From contig NC_067296.1 of NCBI RefSeq assembly GCF_020740795.1, forward strand, positions 3,201,001-3,265,000: a stretch of DNA of 64,000 nt, written 5' to 3'. The notes under the pieces are model-generated. The model saw only the letters and a program-made list of their open reading frames with translations. It was not told where the DNA came from and made no database searches. The position numbers were made by a program, and so were the translations under genes. Below, one piece after another: positions 1 through 11,034 of the stretch. The DNA is from Apus apus. Taxonomy: Eukaryota; Chordata; Aves; Apodiformes; Apodidae. Each line of letters opens with the position of its first letter. Position 1 is the first letter of the stretch.

Positions 1-224
1 CTTACATTCCCACTTACTTTTCCTCCTCAGCCTACTTCTCACCTGATGAACATTTGCTGATGGCAGTAGATGTAATAGTCTTCCTTTAGGTCATGGTCAA
101 CTGAATTGATTCCTACTAGGGTTATCAGTATCTGGGGGGGGAGAAGAGGAGGGGAAGTGAGAAAAAGCCCAAAAAGAAGGGAAAAGCTTTTGAGAGGTTC
201 AGGTTTGTGACTTCAACCTGCTGC
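1..224. other. Intergenic sequence, nothing recognised
   Basis: Low-complexity purine-rich patch around 134-185 but no gene, RNA or repeat family that I can name. The open frames on the minus strand here have no recognisable protein features. Confidence 0.5.
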
Positions 225-606
225 CCTGAAGTGTCTGTGAGCACTGCAGCACAGGCAAAGTCTGCCAGAGATGAGCTGAGGCACGGGCTCCTGGCTAAGA
301 GGAGACAGCAGGGCAGCACCCATGAAACACCTTGGGGGAATAAAGGAGTGTCCAGGTGACACAGCTGGCAGCTCAGCAACACCTCTACACCAGTGCACCA
401 AGTGCCTCCACACCAATGTATGCAGCTTGGGCAGCAAGCAGGAGGAGCTGGAAGCTACCCTGCTACAGGAAAGCTACAGCATAGTGACAATCAGGGCAAC
501 TTGGTGGGATGAATCCTATGACTGGAGTGTGGCTGTTGATGGTGGCTACAAGGTGTTCAGAAGGGACAGGAGAGGTAGAAGGGGTGGAGGTGTCATGATT
601 CTATGA
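225..606 (+). mobile_element. CR1 LINE fragment, start of ORF2 (endonuclease N-terminus)
   Basis: The plus-strand frame 322-606 reads as the beginning of CR1 ORF2: the segments CTKCLHTNVCSLGSKQEELE, ATWWDESYDWSVAVDGGYK and FRRDRRGRRGGGV follow the order seen in the apurinic-type endonuclease of avian CR1 elements. CR1 proteins nick target DNA and reverse-transcribe the element. This copy is dead. The frame stops after about 94 residues, and the position before TWWD, normally Glu in the E-T-W-W-D block, is Ala, so the catalytic acid appears lost. Nucleotide similarity to CR1 seems to extend back to about 225. The match breaks at about 596 and is followed at once by GATTCTATGA, which resembles the octamer tail that normally lies at the CR1 3' end. 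The 5' and 3' limits are by eye. Confidence 0.8.
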
Positions 607-1313
607 GTGCTTGCCACCTACAGTGGATGGGAAGATCAGGTGTTTCCTCATATTGTTTTATTTCCTCTAACTGCAAAGGACTGGTTGAGAAGGAGGGAAA
701 GGCTTGGAGAAAAGCACAAGTAAGTTGGAGTACACTTTCCTCCCAGGTCCCTGCCAAGGGAGCTGGGCTTGTACAAGAAGAGTCAAGAGGTGACAGCATA
801 TCCAGGGAGGGGTCATAGTCCTCTGCTTATCTCCAGAGCAAGGTGAAGGAAAACATTGGGTCTGAGCTGTGTCTGCTGGGCTGCTCTTGGCACAGAAGAG
901 CAGTTTCCCACTTTATCTGCTGTCCAGAATTTAATGTCAAAATCTAATCTAATACCTTATTAATTCTATTTATCATGCACTTTGACCATCTCACATGGAG
1001 CTTGCCCATTACCCTAGCTCTGCTGGCTTGCTCTTAAGAAACCTTTGGAGCTGCTTCAGAAAACATTTTTCTAGCCAGATATTCTGAGTAATTTCTCCTT
1101 AAATCCCAATTAAATCTTCTCAGTCTATTCCATTTACAGCCCACAGAATTGTGGTGGCAGGTGCACCAGATGCAGGTAAATCTGCTTTTTGGTGCTGTGG
1201 GTGTTCCCTTCACCACTGATTATTTGAGCCAAATAAGCCAATTAATGCAATGGAGAAAATTAGGACTCAAGTGGGCAGGAAATTTCTTTGTTGCCCATTG
1301 ACCCTTGGCATTC
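607..1313. other. Intergenic sequence, nothing recognised
   Basis: No gene or repeat recognised between the two CR1 fragments. The open frames at 603-818 and on the minus strand at 1034-1216 look like chance: no domain, no splice context and no codon signature visible. Confidence 0.5.
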
Positions 1314-1780
1314 TCATAGAATCACAGAATTATGGAATGGTTAAGGTTTGAAGGGACCTTTAAGATCACCAAGTTCCAAACCCCCTGCTATGAGCAGGGA
1401 CACCTCCCACCAGATCAGGCTGCACCAGCCCCATCCAACCTGCCCTTCAACACTGCCAGGGATGGGGCAGCCACAGCTTCCCTGGGCAACCTGGGCCAGG
1501 GTCTCACCACCCTCAGGGGGAAGAATTTATTCCTAATGTCTAACCTAAATCTCCCCTCTTTCAGTTTAAAACCATTACCCCTTGTCTTATCTCTGCCCTC
1601 TCTGGTGAGAAGTCCCTCCCCAGCTTTCCTGGAGCCCCTTCAGGTACTGGAAGGTGCTCTAAGGTCTCCCCAGATGCCCTCCCTTGCCCTGCTGGCCATG
1701 CTTCTTTTGATGCAGCCCAGGATGCTGTTGACCTCTGGGCTGTGGGCACACACTGGTGCCTCATGTTGAGCTTCTCATCA
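1314..1780 (-). mobile_element. CR1 LINE 3' end, minus strand, internally deleted
   Basis: Begins with TCATAGAATCACAGAAT, the reverse complement of the CR1 3' octamer tail, followed by the conserved block GAAGGGACCTTTAAGATCA. It runs on through typical CR1 3'-UTR sequence and into ORF2 C-terminal sequence, ending near GAGCTTCTCATC. Compared with 34317-34860, the two copies match up to the GGTCTCCC block near 1665. Here the text then jumps to GCCCTGCTGGCCATGCTTCT, which in CR1 lies roughly 200 bases further inside. This suggests one internal deletion. The element is truncated at its 5' end, as most CR1 copies are, and has no intact reading frame. Confidence 0.93.
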
Positions 1781-1825
1781 TGTATGTATGCAGATGTGTA
1801 CAGATGTGTATGTGCACACATACTG
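1781..1825. repeat. Short TG-rich simple repeat
   Basis: TGTATGTATG is followed by a direct duplication of CAGATGTGTA (1791-1800 and 1801-1810) and by TGTGCACACA. It abuts the 5' truncation point of the neighbouring CR1 copy, so it may have been its integration site or have grown after insertion. Confidence 0.5.
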
Positions 1826-3684
1826 CAGTGCTTCTGAAGTACTTGGAGCTGGTGCTGGCGGTTTCCCAGCTCTGGTGGGGATCTGTTCTACCCCCAGGCA
1901 AACTGTGTCCATAACCAAGCAGCTTTCCTGTACAACTAATGAGTTGGCTGCAGGCTTTGGACAGTTGGGTTGTTTTTTTTTTCCCCTAGTATACAGTGTA
2001 TGATGTGTTCCTCTAGCAGGCCTTCAGATGGAGTATTGATGGTCTTTATTGCAGAATTTGTAAAGAAGTTTTTCTGCACTGTGAGAAGCTTCTACTGAGG
2101 TGAATCTTGCACTCATCAGCATTTCTCAGGTTTGCATTGAATAACCGAAACGTTGCTGAGAAGAAGGAATATTAGTTTAGAGTGCAAGAAGGTCTGCAAA
2201 CAGTGGAACCCACCCTTGTGTCTCAGTTGTGTCAAAAGGTCACGTTTTTGTTTGTTTTGTTTGTTTGGTTTTTTTTTTTGTTCGCTTGTGGTTTGTTTTA
2301 TTTCATTTCCGAAGTTGGCAAAACAAATCTGAGCAGCACTATTTTGTTTGAGAACACAGAGGCTCAGCAGTAAGAAATCTGGAAACCTGTATCCAGAAGC
2401 TCCAAACGTGCATAACCTTGGAAAAAAAAACCCCAACCTAACAAACAGGGCTTCCCCTGAAAGCAGCGAGTGGCAATGGGAACAGAGGATGAATAAGCAT
2501 TTATTATTTATTTTTGTTCCCTTTTCTGGAGGCTGCATATCAAGAGGGAGAGATTAGCAAAAAAAAAAAACCCCAACCCAACAACTTACAGAATTCGGAA
2601 GAGACAGAAATGAGATGATGAAGCAGTGATTATAAGTGTGCTGTCTGAAGAATCAGGTCGTGCATATGCTTAGGTTGTGCAGAGCTCTGTGATCTCACAT
2701 CACTCCCATCCATCTCCCTGCCTGTTTGTTCTGTTCCTTTATGTCATCCAAAGCTAAATGGCAGGAGATCTGTGAAAAGACCTGTCTGCTGCTTGGCCTT
2801 TCTCTATCATCTGCTGCAAAGGGCTTCAGTACCAACTGGAATTTCTGAACACTTTTGTAATACAAGTTCAACCCTCCCTTTCTATGTACCAGAGTCAATA
2901 TGCATGTAGATTAGTGTTCTGGTTTTTCACAGAGGTACATACAGTTTGAGTGGTTTCCTACTTTGACTTCAATTTTCAGTTTCATTTCTGCACAGGCACC
3001 AGGCACTTCTTATCAGTGGGCCCCTTGTGCTGGACCATTACAGCTGCCAGCTAATGAGGTGGGCAGAGATTTCTAACAAACAGCTCCCATGTGGCCAGGC
3101 AGAGCAGAGCAGGAGCCCTGCTTGGTTTAGCTGAGGTCCTCAGCCCCCATCAATCCCACCTAAAGGCCACAGTGGATGTCTTCCTTTGCTGGAGAAAAAA
3201 AAAGAGATGTGGAAAGGTTTATGAAGCTGCACCAGTCGCATGTTTGATAAAATTATTGAATCCACAGTGATGATAATCATAGCCTTAGCAAACTGACTGA
3301 AATTAATGCACCATCTGAACAGTTCTGTCTGCTTTGCCTTCATGTTCCTCATTTAAAATGAATCTCCCTAGACCTGAAGGCTCTTTGGAAACAGCTGATG
3401 GTGCCCATAATGAGGACTCCAATCTTCAAGTCTCCAAACTGAAATTCAATATATGTCCTGATGTGTTGACATTAATTTGAGCTTATAGCTGTAATGGGTT
3501 TATTTTTGCTAGCATTTTTTAATAGAATTCCAGGGGCTACAGGCTTTGCTCCATAAGTCAAGTTGGGGAAAGGCTGCAAGCAGCCATAATTTCAAAGGTT
3601 AATTTGAAACCACTTTTCTTGACAGAAATTTCTGAATTGCAATGTTACTTGAAAATGTGGCACTGTAATAGCTGATCCTGTGGC
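1826..3684. other. Intergenic sequence, nothing recognised
   Basis: Unique-looking sequence with poly-T and poly-A tracts (about 1972-1982, 2270-2279, 2429-2437, 2560-2571). The minus-strand open frame 2116-2538 (140 codons) crosses two of these tracts and is rich in Lys/Gln/Asn from them; it is not supported as a gene. Confidence 0.5.
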
Positions 3685-3760
3685 TGGGTGATGCAGTGGG
3701 AATACACCTGCCTTTCATTTCTAGGTATCAGTATCCAATTCCAGTTTGACTCCAAGTAAA
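3685..3760 (+). repeat. Ancient tRNA-derived SINE head (candidate)
   Basis: TGATGCAGTGG at 3689-3699 matches the pol III A box with one mismatch. ATCCAATTC at 3733-3741 is a B-box-like sequence with two mismatches. The A-box start to B-box end spacing of 53 bases is that of a tRNA. The stretch after it (CCAGTTTGACTCCAAG) continues as in tRNA-headed vertebrate SINEs of the MIR or LF-SINE kind and passes into an A/T-rich tail near 3765-3795. The family name is not certain. Confidence 0.4.
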
Positions 3761-4043
3761 ATGCAATAATAAATAAAAGCAGTAAAAGAAAAGTATTAGA
3801 TTCATTCGAGTCCCCATATACAACATCAATGTATAGGCCAAAAGTCTAGGTCCAAACTGGCATTTTCGACTAAAAAAGACTTTAAAGTACTGACTAGAAT
3901 AAACTGGCTGAGCATGTTAACTTTGCACATGGTAGGTTCAGCCCTTGGTTTATTTATATATAAAATATAATAGGTAATTGTTCACTTAAGACATAGTGGA
4001 TCTGTAATTTACTGTGTAGCATCAGAGCAGTAATAAAAAAAGA

Positions 4044-4059
4044 CCCACTAGGGGGAGAA
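4044..4059 (+). promoter_or_regulatory. Candidate CTCF site
   Basis: CCACTAGGGGGAGA (4045-4058) matches the CTCF core CCANNAGRGGGCRC except at the C after the G run. CTCF organises loops and boundaries. This is a motif match only. Confidence 0.35.
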
Positions 4060-6688
4060 AGCCCTTGTCCTGACAGTTTCTTTTGAGAAGAACTCAGTTT
4101 GTTCCCCCAAACCTCCCCAGCCACACCAGGGACCCCTGATGGAGCCTGTCTGCTGCTCCCCATCCTCACAGAAAGTCCCAAGATGACCCAAAGTTCAGCT
4201 CAAACTATTCATCTGGTATATTAGAAATCATTTAAACCCTCCAGTCTTTCTAGGGAGATTCTGTGGAGGAGAGGACTGTCAGCATATGGAAATAACTCAG
4301 CTTAGGAGAAGAGGATGTAGGAACTAGTCGTTGGTTTTGAAGGGTAAAATGTCACTGATGGCCAATTTTTAACCCAGTGCAATTCAGCAGATATTTGATA
4401 CTTCTCTTTCCTTCTTCTGCCTTTATGCAGTGGAACAGGAGATGCTTTGCAATATTCTGTCCACAATTAAAATAAAAGTCTCTTTATAGGGCTGCAATGC
4501 TCCCACAACAGAACAGAGCTGCCATGTGGCTGTAAAAGCCCTGAATCAAAGGCCATTTATCTCCAGTCCATCCAGGCAGTGACTGCAGATACCACATAAT
4601 CTACCCAGTAGTTTTATCACTTGATAATCATAGCACATACATAAATATGATTCCTGAACCAGGTCATGGTAGTGATTGTTTTCAGTTCTATATGCTGCAT
4701 GGTTGTTTCTGGCATACATCATTGTTAAACTTCATACTGCTCATCAAGATTTTTCAGGAATCCACTTCTTTCCATGCAGGGGGGCTAACCAGGCACTGCA
4801 CTGTGCTGTAGCCTCCTGTAGGCACTCAGCAGAGCAAATCTCACAGCAGTTCTGGGAGCATGAGAGAAGCTGAAAGCCAAATAATGGGGGGTTTTATATT
4901 CCTTTTGACAAACCCCTTCCCACTCTGGCAGCAGAGGTATTTTGAGAAGAGGGATAGCAAAGCTCAGTGTAAGTGCAGTTCTGCACGCTCAGTATGCTCT
5001 GCCATCATCTTCCTCTGGGGCTAAGAGGCTTCCAAGATGGTATGGCAGCAGTCAGGTCATTTAGCTGGTTAGGAGGCCTGGCAGCAGCTTCTTCCAATGG
5101 GACAACACCCAAGAGTGGTCTTTCCTTTCAGTAGCTGCCTTTCCTCTCCTCACCAGGTGTAAGACATCCTGAGAATGGTGTTTATTAAATCCTAAATATC
5201 TTTAAATCATCTGGTGCCCAGCATTGAGAATGGATATTTCAAAACAGGTAACCATCTACTGACAGAAAACCATTTTGAGAACAACGTTGTACAAAAATAC
5301 TGGATAGCAACACTAGAAGGATTGTTGTCTCCTTGAGTCTCACCTCTTGCCTAGCACAGGCCATAGATTTCATGAAGTGATTGGAAGTAAAGAAAGTTCT
5401 TCCATTTGTCTCTCTGTGGGAAGCTTCTGCTGGTAGGACATGGGTAGCCAGGGCAGGACCTCAGGCTTGATGCCTCTTGACTTTAGACCACATTCAGGTG
5501 GTTTGACAGTGAGTTAAGCCTTTAGGTTAATTTCTTTTGTATATCCTTCTGGTCACCATTCCTCTTCCTTGAGGTCTTTTGGCTCAGAGGGACCTTTATT
5601 GGGTCACTGGCACCTCTTGGAGGCTTCTCTGCAAGTCTCAGTGTGCAGCCTTGTCACATGGAGCTCCAGCACTTGAAGACGAGTCATTACAGGAAAATTG
5701 TTTTGAACACTTTTATCTCTCAGAGCTGTGATAAGAGCACCTTGCAAAGGTGAGCTGTGTTTTCAGAGCAGTTGTTTGAAATCAGAATGATACATTTAGG
5801 TGATGTATTAGTGGGCTTGATGAGATTTTCATACCTGGGACTACATGGAACATGTGTTTCTTAAAGCCTGTCTGTTCAGGTGTTTGGCCTGAAGAGCCAG
5901 AAAGTGCCTGAATGTACAGATGGGGTATAAAATGCTGACATTTTAGACTCTTTTTATCTCTTTTAGGCTGGGACCATTGTCTCTAACACTTTCTGTGACT
6001 TGTAGCTGAAGCAGATGTGTATTCAGGTTCTTGTGCCATGGGGTTTTGTCTGGGAACATCTATGATGTTTGGGTTTATATATCAGCTCTGAGACTGGTAA
6101 AATAAAGCAACTTTGCCCATCCTGCTTTCTACACAATCTTTTCAGAGCACTGGAGCTTTCTGCCCTCTCCTTCCCAGTGCACTGGGCAGGCTCAGAGCCT
6201 GCTTCCTTAGCAGGGGCTGGCAACAGCAGAGCTTTGGTGGAGAGATCTCCCTGCTCCTGCCGAGAAAACCGAGGGAGCGGGAATGGGAGGAGAGATGAAA
6301 ATAGATGCAACACAAATTGTCAGTTTGCAAAATGACTTTTTACCAGAGCACTGCTCTGAATACACAGTGACACTGTACGGATGATTCTTGGCCCGTTAAA
6401 TAACAGTTGCCCCTGTATTTATTGCTCTGGAGTTGTGCCTGACAGTTTTATTGCATGCAGACTGGCACATTATGAAAAGAAAAGTAAATAGGTCTGTGGA
6501 ATCATGGCTGCAGTATTCCTGTTTAAGGGAAAAACAACTCTTTGGTTTTACCACATGTTTGAAAAAAGAAGACAGTTCTCCCTCAGTGTTTTACTGCAGT
6601 TCTCCCTCCCTCCTCCCCTTTCTACCTTAAACAGTCTGGATTTGTTTTGCTCGTCTAATTAGGCAATAGCAGCTGATTGGATTTGAAT

Positions 6689-6765
6689 CAACAGCATTAT
6701 ATCATTGCAAAAGCTGCCTCAGTTGATGGACAAGAGAGGCAACAGCCTGTTTATTTGCAAAAGCT
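6689..6765 (+). repeat. Two-copy motif module in a possible conserved non-coding stretch
   Basis: TTGCAAAAGCT occurs at 6705-6715 and again exactly 50 bases later at 6755-6765. Each copy is preceded by CAACAGC (6689-6695 and 6740-6746). The motif resembles C/EBP or POU-type sites, and a homeodomain-type TAATTA lies just upstream, around 6657-6662. This arrangement would suit an enhancer, but conservation cannot be judged from one sequence. Confidence 0.3.
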
Positions 6766-9700
6766 ATAAAATGTCCTGCCTGTGCCATGCACGCAGAAAA
6801 GTACATTAACTTCAGCTTTTTTATAATTCTTTGAGAGTAGATATACTGCTAAGGCACTTGAACTCTTTTATGATGTCAAGCTTCTGTTATTTTCTATTAT
6901 CCTTGGGATGAAACCAAAAGAAATCCCACATATGGTCTCATGCAACAGAATCTATGCTTTGTAAATAGTTGAGGCCATATCCCTCAGTGTGCTGTCCAAC
7001 CCCCACAAATTAAATGAGCCATTATTAAATTTTGTACAATATGTATTCGGGTTAAACCACCTCTTTGTTAAACAACTTCAATGAGGGTGCACAGCAGCAG
7101 TGCTGAAAATGTGTTTTACTGACTTGTTTCCTTCCTCAGAAATCCTGCAAGGAAAGATAAAGCTATCTCCTTTTATCAGCCAAGATTTGGGTTTAATGAC
7201 TTGCCCTCTTTCCTCCCAGCCTTTTCTGTCTGGTCAGTTGAGAGCAGAAGTAACTCTTTTTTTTCTCATGTATGCCTCCATATTTTTGCCCTCAGTTGGT
7301 CACTGTCATCTCCAGCTGTGAACACCTGGACAGCATTCCTTGGTACTCCTTTGAGTGCCACAGCAGCCCAAGGCTGGCTGTATGTAAACATGCTGCTAAC
7401 AAACCCAGTGAGGTAAAATCCCACAAAGCCAGGAGTTTTTCACTGATTTAGCTGAGATGCAGAGTCAACTAGTTGGGTAAAAAGCAGTGCTTGCTAGTTC
7501 AACCATATCCCTTCTAGCTTAACAGTTGTAATTGTCTGCAGGAATTCCTACAGGATTAGAATTGCAAGACAAGACATATATCTAATGTATGCAGGGGCCT
7601 GCTGTTTGTTTACAGCCAGATTCATTTGCCACCTGAATTAGTATTTATACCTTGAAATGTTTTCTTTTTCTTTTTGACACAGAAAAGCAAGATGGGTTTT
7701 TCTCAGTGCCTCACCAAACACATGGAGGTTTTGGTAGCTCTTCAAGTCCCTGTGTTGGCAGGTGGTTTTGGGAACAGGGAATTGAAGACAGCCTGGCCTC
7801 CTACCAGCCTTGGTGGCCCAGATGGAGCACGTTCAGGCTTTCCTGATATGGCTTCCTTGGTGTCTGATAGGAATTGAACTCAAGGTGCTTCCCCCTCAGC
7901 AGAGCTGCTGGCAAGGTGCACTTCTGAAACCTGACTCCCTGTTGTAATGAATGCTTGAAGAACAAATATCTTGGAAGCTTGAGGTGAAATGGTCAAAGGT
8001 GTTGAAAAATTTGGTGTAGAGGGGAGGCAGGAATCAGGTGGACAAAAGGATCACAGGAGCTTGTTTGCTTAGCTTAAGAAACTCTGCTGAAAACAACCTT
8101 TTCTCCTATTCACTCTTATTGCCCTTCCATCTATATCTCTAACAGTCTCCAGAGCTGAAATGAGTAGAAAGGACAAAATGTGTCTTTGAAAGAAAATCTC
8201 TGTAGCTGCAGTAGTGCCATGGGTCAGCCTGGTTCTCTGCTGTCCCAAATCCCAGCTTCAATTGCTGCTCAGGTCACTCTGAAAAAGAAGTTTATTTGTC
8301 TCACACAAAATAGTTACTCATCACACCGAGGGTGCCAGTGTCACTGTGACAGGCAGTGCTGGGCAAGGCTCTGCAGGGACAGAGTCCTGAGATATATGTG
8401 CAGGAAGATTACATTTCATTGGGAAAGGCTGTGCCTGGCCTGGCTGGGGCTCTCGGGCTCATTTTCATAGATACCAGATTGATTGTGACGTGACAAGGAG
8501 TATTTTTCTCTTGTCTGGAAGGGACAGAACAAGGCAAACAACAGCACTCAGCTAAACAGGCTCTTTCTAGTCAGCTATATAAAAGGTACCTGCCACACTT
8601 GTAAATATGAGAGAGAAAATGGTGTCATCAGCCTGTAATAAGGTATTCGAGCCTTAGATTGCCATCTGTCAATGATATTTTAGCTTATTTTCTTTCAGGA
8701 AAGAAAGTGAGCTTATTTTCTTTAATCTCCTGAGAAATTACTCCAGTTATTTACAGCACTGGATTTCCTTAAAAAAGATTGTGCTGAAGCCAAGAGGATT
8801 ATTCCACCAAATAGGGTTTTTTGTCTTTGTTTCACTGCATTAGCTTATTTTAACACAGTAAAGAAAACTCCAGCTACTGTTTTGTGGAGGCTACGAGTTT
8901 TCTTCCTTGCTATTTCTTCTTGCTCTGAAACAACCCCCATAATACAGTATTATCAGCTACACACCACTTAGAAGTGAAGAAACCCAGACTACCCAGGGAT
9001 GATTTTTTAAAAAGTCAATTTTTATACTAACATTTTCATGGTTTTATTTGCTCTCTTTTTTGAGCCTCAGCTAATTGAATATGCCCCATCATTTGGGTGT
9101 TATCAAGCTAGAAAGGTTTTTGAGTGAACACAGAGCTTTGCAATCAACCTCAAAGAACTGAGACTCCAAATACAATAACAAAAACCCCCCAAAACCCAGA
9201 GCAGGCAGCACTGTCAGCACTGGTTATGGTCCCAGTTTTGGTGCAGATGTACAGTAGCAGGGGTAGAGAAAGAAAAAGAAGTAATGGTGAAGGAAAATCC
9301 CCCCCATTTGCCTTCAGATGCTCAGGGATGTCTCACCAAGCAATAAGTGGTGTGTGAGTCAGTAAAAGGACATGATGTGGGCATATCCACTTCTACAATT
9401 TCTAAGTCCTCCTCGAGGAGTGTGTTTCTCACTCCAGATACAAAACCCACATTTAGCGAGCTGAGGATCAGGAATTCAACATTTAAATTACACTCAAGGG
9501 ACTCAGGTGGGATCAAATCCCATACCCTGCTAGAAGGAGCCTGCGAATACACCTGGAGGCAGCTGCGTGCAACTACTGATGTGTAGATTTGAAAACTGGG
9601 AGACATTTCCCAGCAGAATCACTCTTCCCTAAATATTGCAACTTCCAATAACTAAAGCTGCTGATGTTGAAAAAAGCCTAAAGAATCAGCTCCAAACCCC

Positions 9701-9774
9701 ATTATTCTTTTCACCACCAGCTAATGAATTTTCCCCTGCCCTTCTACATTAATTTTCTTCTTGCAAGCAACGAC

Positions 9775-9808
9775 TTTTTTTTTTTTTTTCCCTTTCTTTT
9801 TTTTTTTT
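9775..9808. repeat. Poly-T / pyrimidine tract
   Basis: Two T runs are separated by CCCTTTC. It may be an old poly-A tail read from the opposite strand, but no retroposed sequence is recognisable next to it. Confidence 0.7.
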
Positions 9809-10099
9809 GACATTACTTTCAGTTATTTCTGGTGTTGGAGCTTTGATATCTAGTTAGTACAATCTGTAAATACAACTCTGCAGACATTGCTTGAGGGCAG
9901 ATTTTGACCCGGAGCGCTCCGTCTGTTTCTTCTTTTGAAAATATATCTACAAAGAGCTGTTTAAAGACAGGGGCTGACCCTGCAGGCTGGAGCTTCAGCA
10001 AAGAGTTAATGTGAGAAGCGGGAAGTGGAATGTGATGGTGGCCAACTTCTCCCTGTCACACACAGTTGTTTTGGCACGAAAATCCTCTATTATGACACA

Positions 10100-10200
10100 G
10101 TGTTGCCAACTCTCCCCGTTTTAATACGATTCGCGTGTTATATTTGTTTGGGTTTTTTACCTTAAAGTCCTGGTTTCTGGAGGGATGCCAGTGTGAGACA
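10100..10200 (+). repeat. Ancient interspersed repeat fossil (candidate)
   Basis: The order GTGTTGCCAACTCTC, then TTTTAAT with a CpG-rich GATTCGCGTG, then ATATTTG, TTTTTTACCTTAAAGTCCTG, and TTTCTGGAG follows an old repeat that I recognise from turtle and crocodile introns. In those copies the corresponding blocks are the CCAACTCTC start, a near-palindromic CG-rich middle, and a CTTAAAGCCCCAGCTCC-like end. I cannot name the family with certainty. CpG is retained here (three within about 12 bases), unlike the surrounding sequence. Confidence 0.4.
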
Positions 10201-11034
10201 TTCGACTTCCTGCCCCCCTTCCCCAGAGTGAGTTTCTACTTCATGATTCAGAACAAAGACTTGAAAATAGGATTTTAACACATTTTAAAGACTCTGAAAA
10301 GCAGACGATAAACAGCTCGACGTGTATGATTTTTCTGAAAGACAATACCTCATGTTTTTGTGAGGGCTGGCTCGTGACTTAGAACTGTCTCTGGTTGGCA
10401 GCACTGTTGTTATAATTAATGACTAAGTTTAATTATTCTGCTGTTGTTGTTATCAGTCATATCCACGTCTATATATTTATATAAGTTGCAAAATAAATGC
10501 ATGGAATAGACATGTTTGTGCTGCAGGAACCGGTTTGTATCTGTACAGAGAGCTGTATAGATACAGCAGTTGTCTAAGGAGGAGAGGGAAGAAGTAGGCA
10601 AGAGGTTAGAAATCCTCTTTAAATTTGAGCGTGGTTTCTCTGTGTAGGTGTGTAAAAAAGGTGGGGAACTTAGACCCAGAAAGGAGGACTGGTTGACCCT
10701 CTTCATAATAATTTAAAGATTGCTTTACCTTGTTTGAAGGTGGAGATGTTGCTTGTGCAGGACAGGTGACATCTCTGGTGGTACTTCAAGAGCTGATGAG
10801 CAGCTCCAGAAAAAGCAGGCAGAGCTTCTCCCTCCCAGCACCTGCCTCCAGGACTGGGCCTTCTTACACTGTATTTTTTAATGAGTTAGCCTCGTGAAGG
10901 TTGGTTTTATGCTGAAGGATGTACCATCCATCATAAAACATGTCTTGATATCATCTGCTTGTATTGGTCTGATAGATGTCTAATTGTCAGGCTACAGCTG
11001 ACCTGGATAAAATGTGCTGATGAGGAAATGGTCT
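10201..11034. other. Intergenic sequence, nothing recognised
   Basis: No gene or repeat recognised. The minus-strand frame 10416-10706 has no domain features. Confidence 0.5.

Larger units (their letters stand above)
3761..10099. other. Intergenic sequence with a few possible regulatory patches
   Basis: No gene recognised. Points noted within: a CTCF-like motif at 4045, a duplicated motif module at 6689-6765, a palindrome at 8689-8706, a B-box-like sequence at 9511-9519, and a poly-T/pyrimidine tract at 9775-9808. Open frames of up to 96 codons occur on both strands but carry no recognisable domain or splice context. Confidence 0.5.

Noticed and set aside
1332..1769. 145-codon plus-strand frame
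   Set aside because: Antisense shadow of the CR1 copy at 1314-1780.
7871..7879. Exact B box (GTTCAATTC) on the minus strand
   Set aside because: No A box at tRNA spacing; too weak for a SINE call.
8573..8590. TATA-box-like CTATATAAAAGG
   Set aside because: No supportive promoter context, CpG island or downstream exon found.
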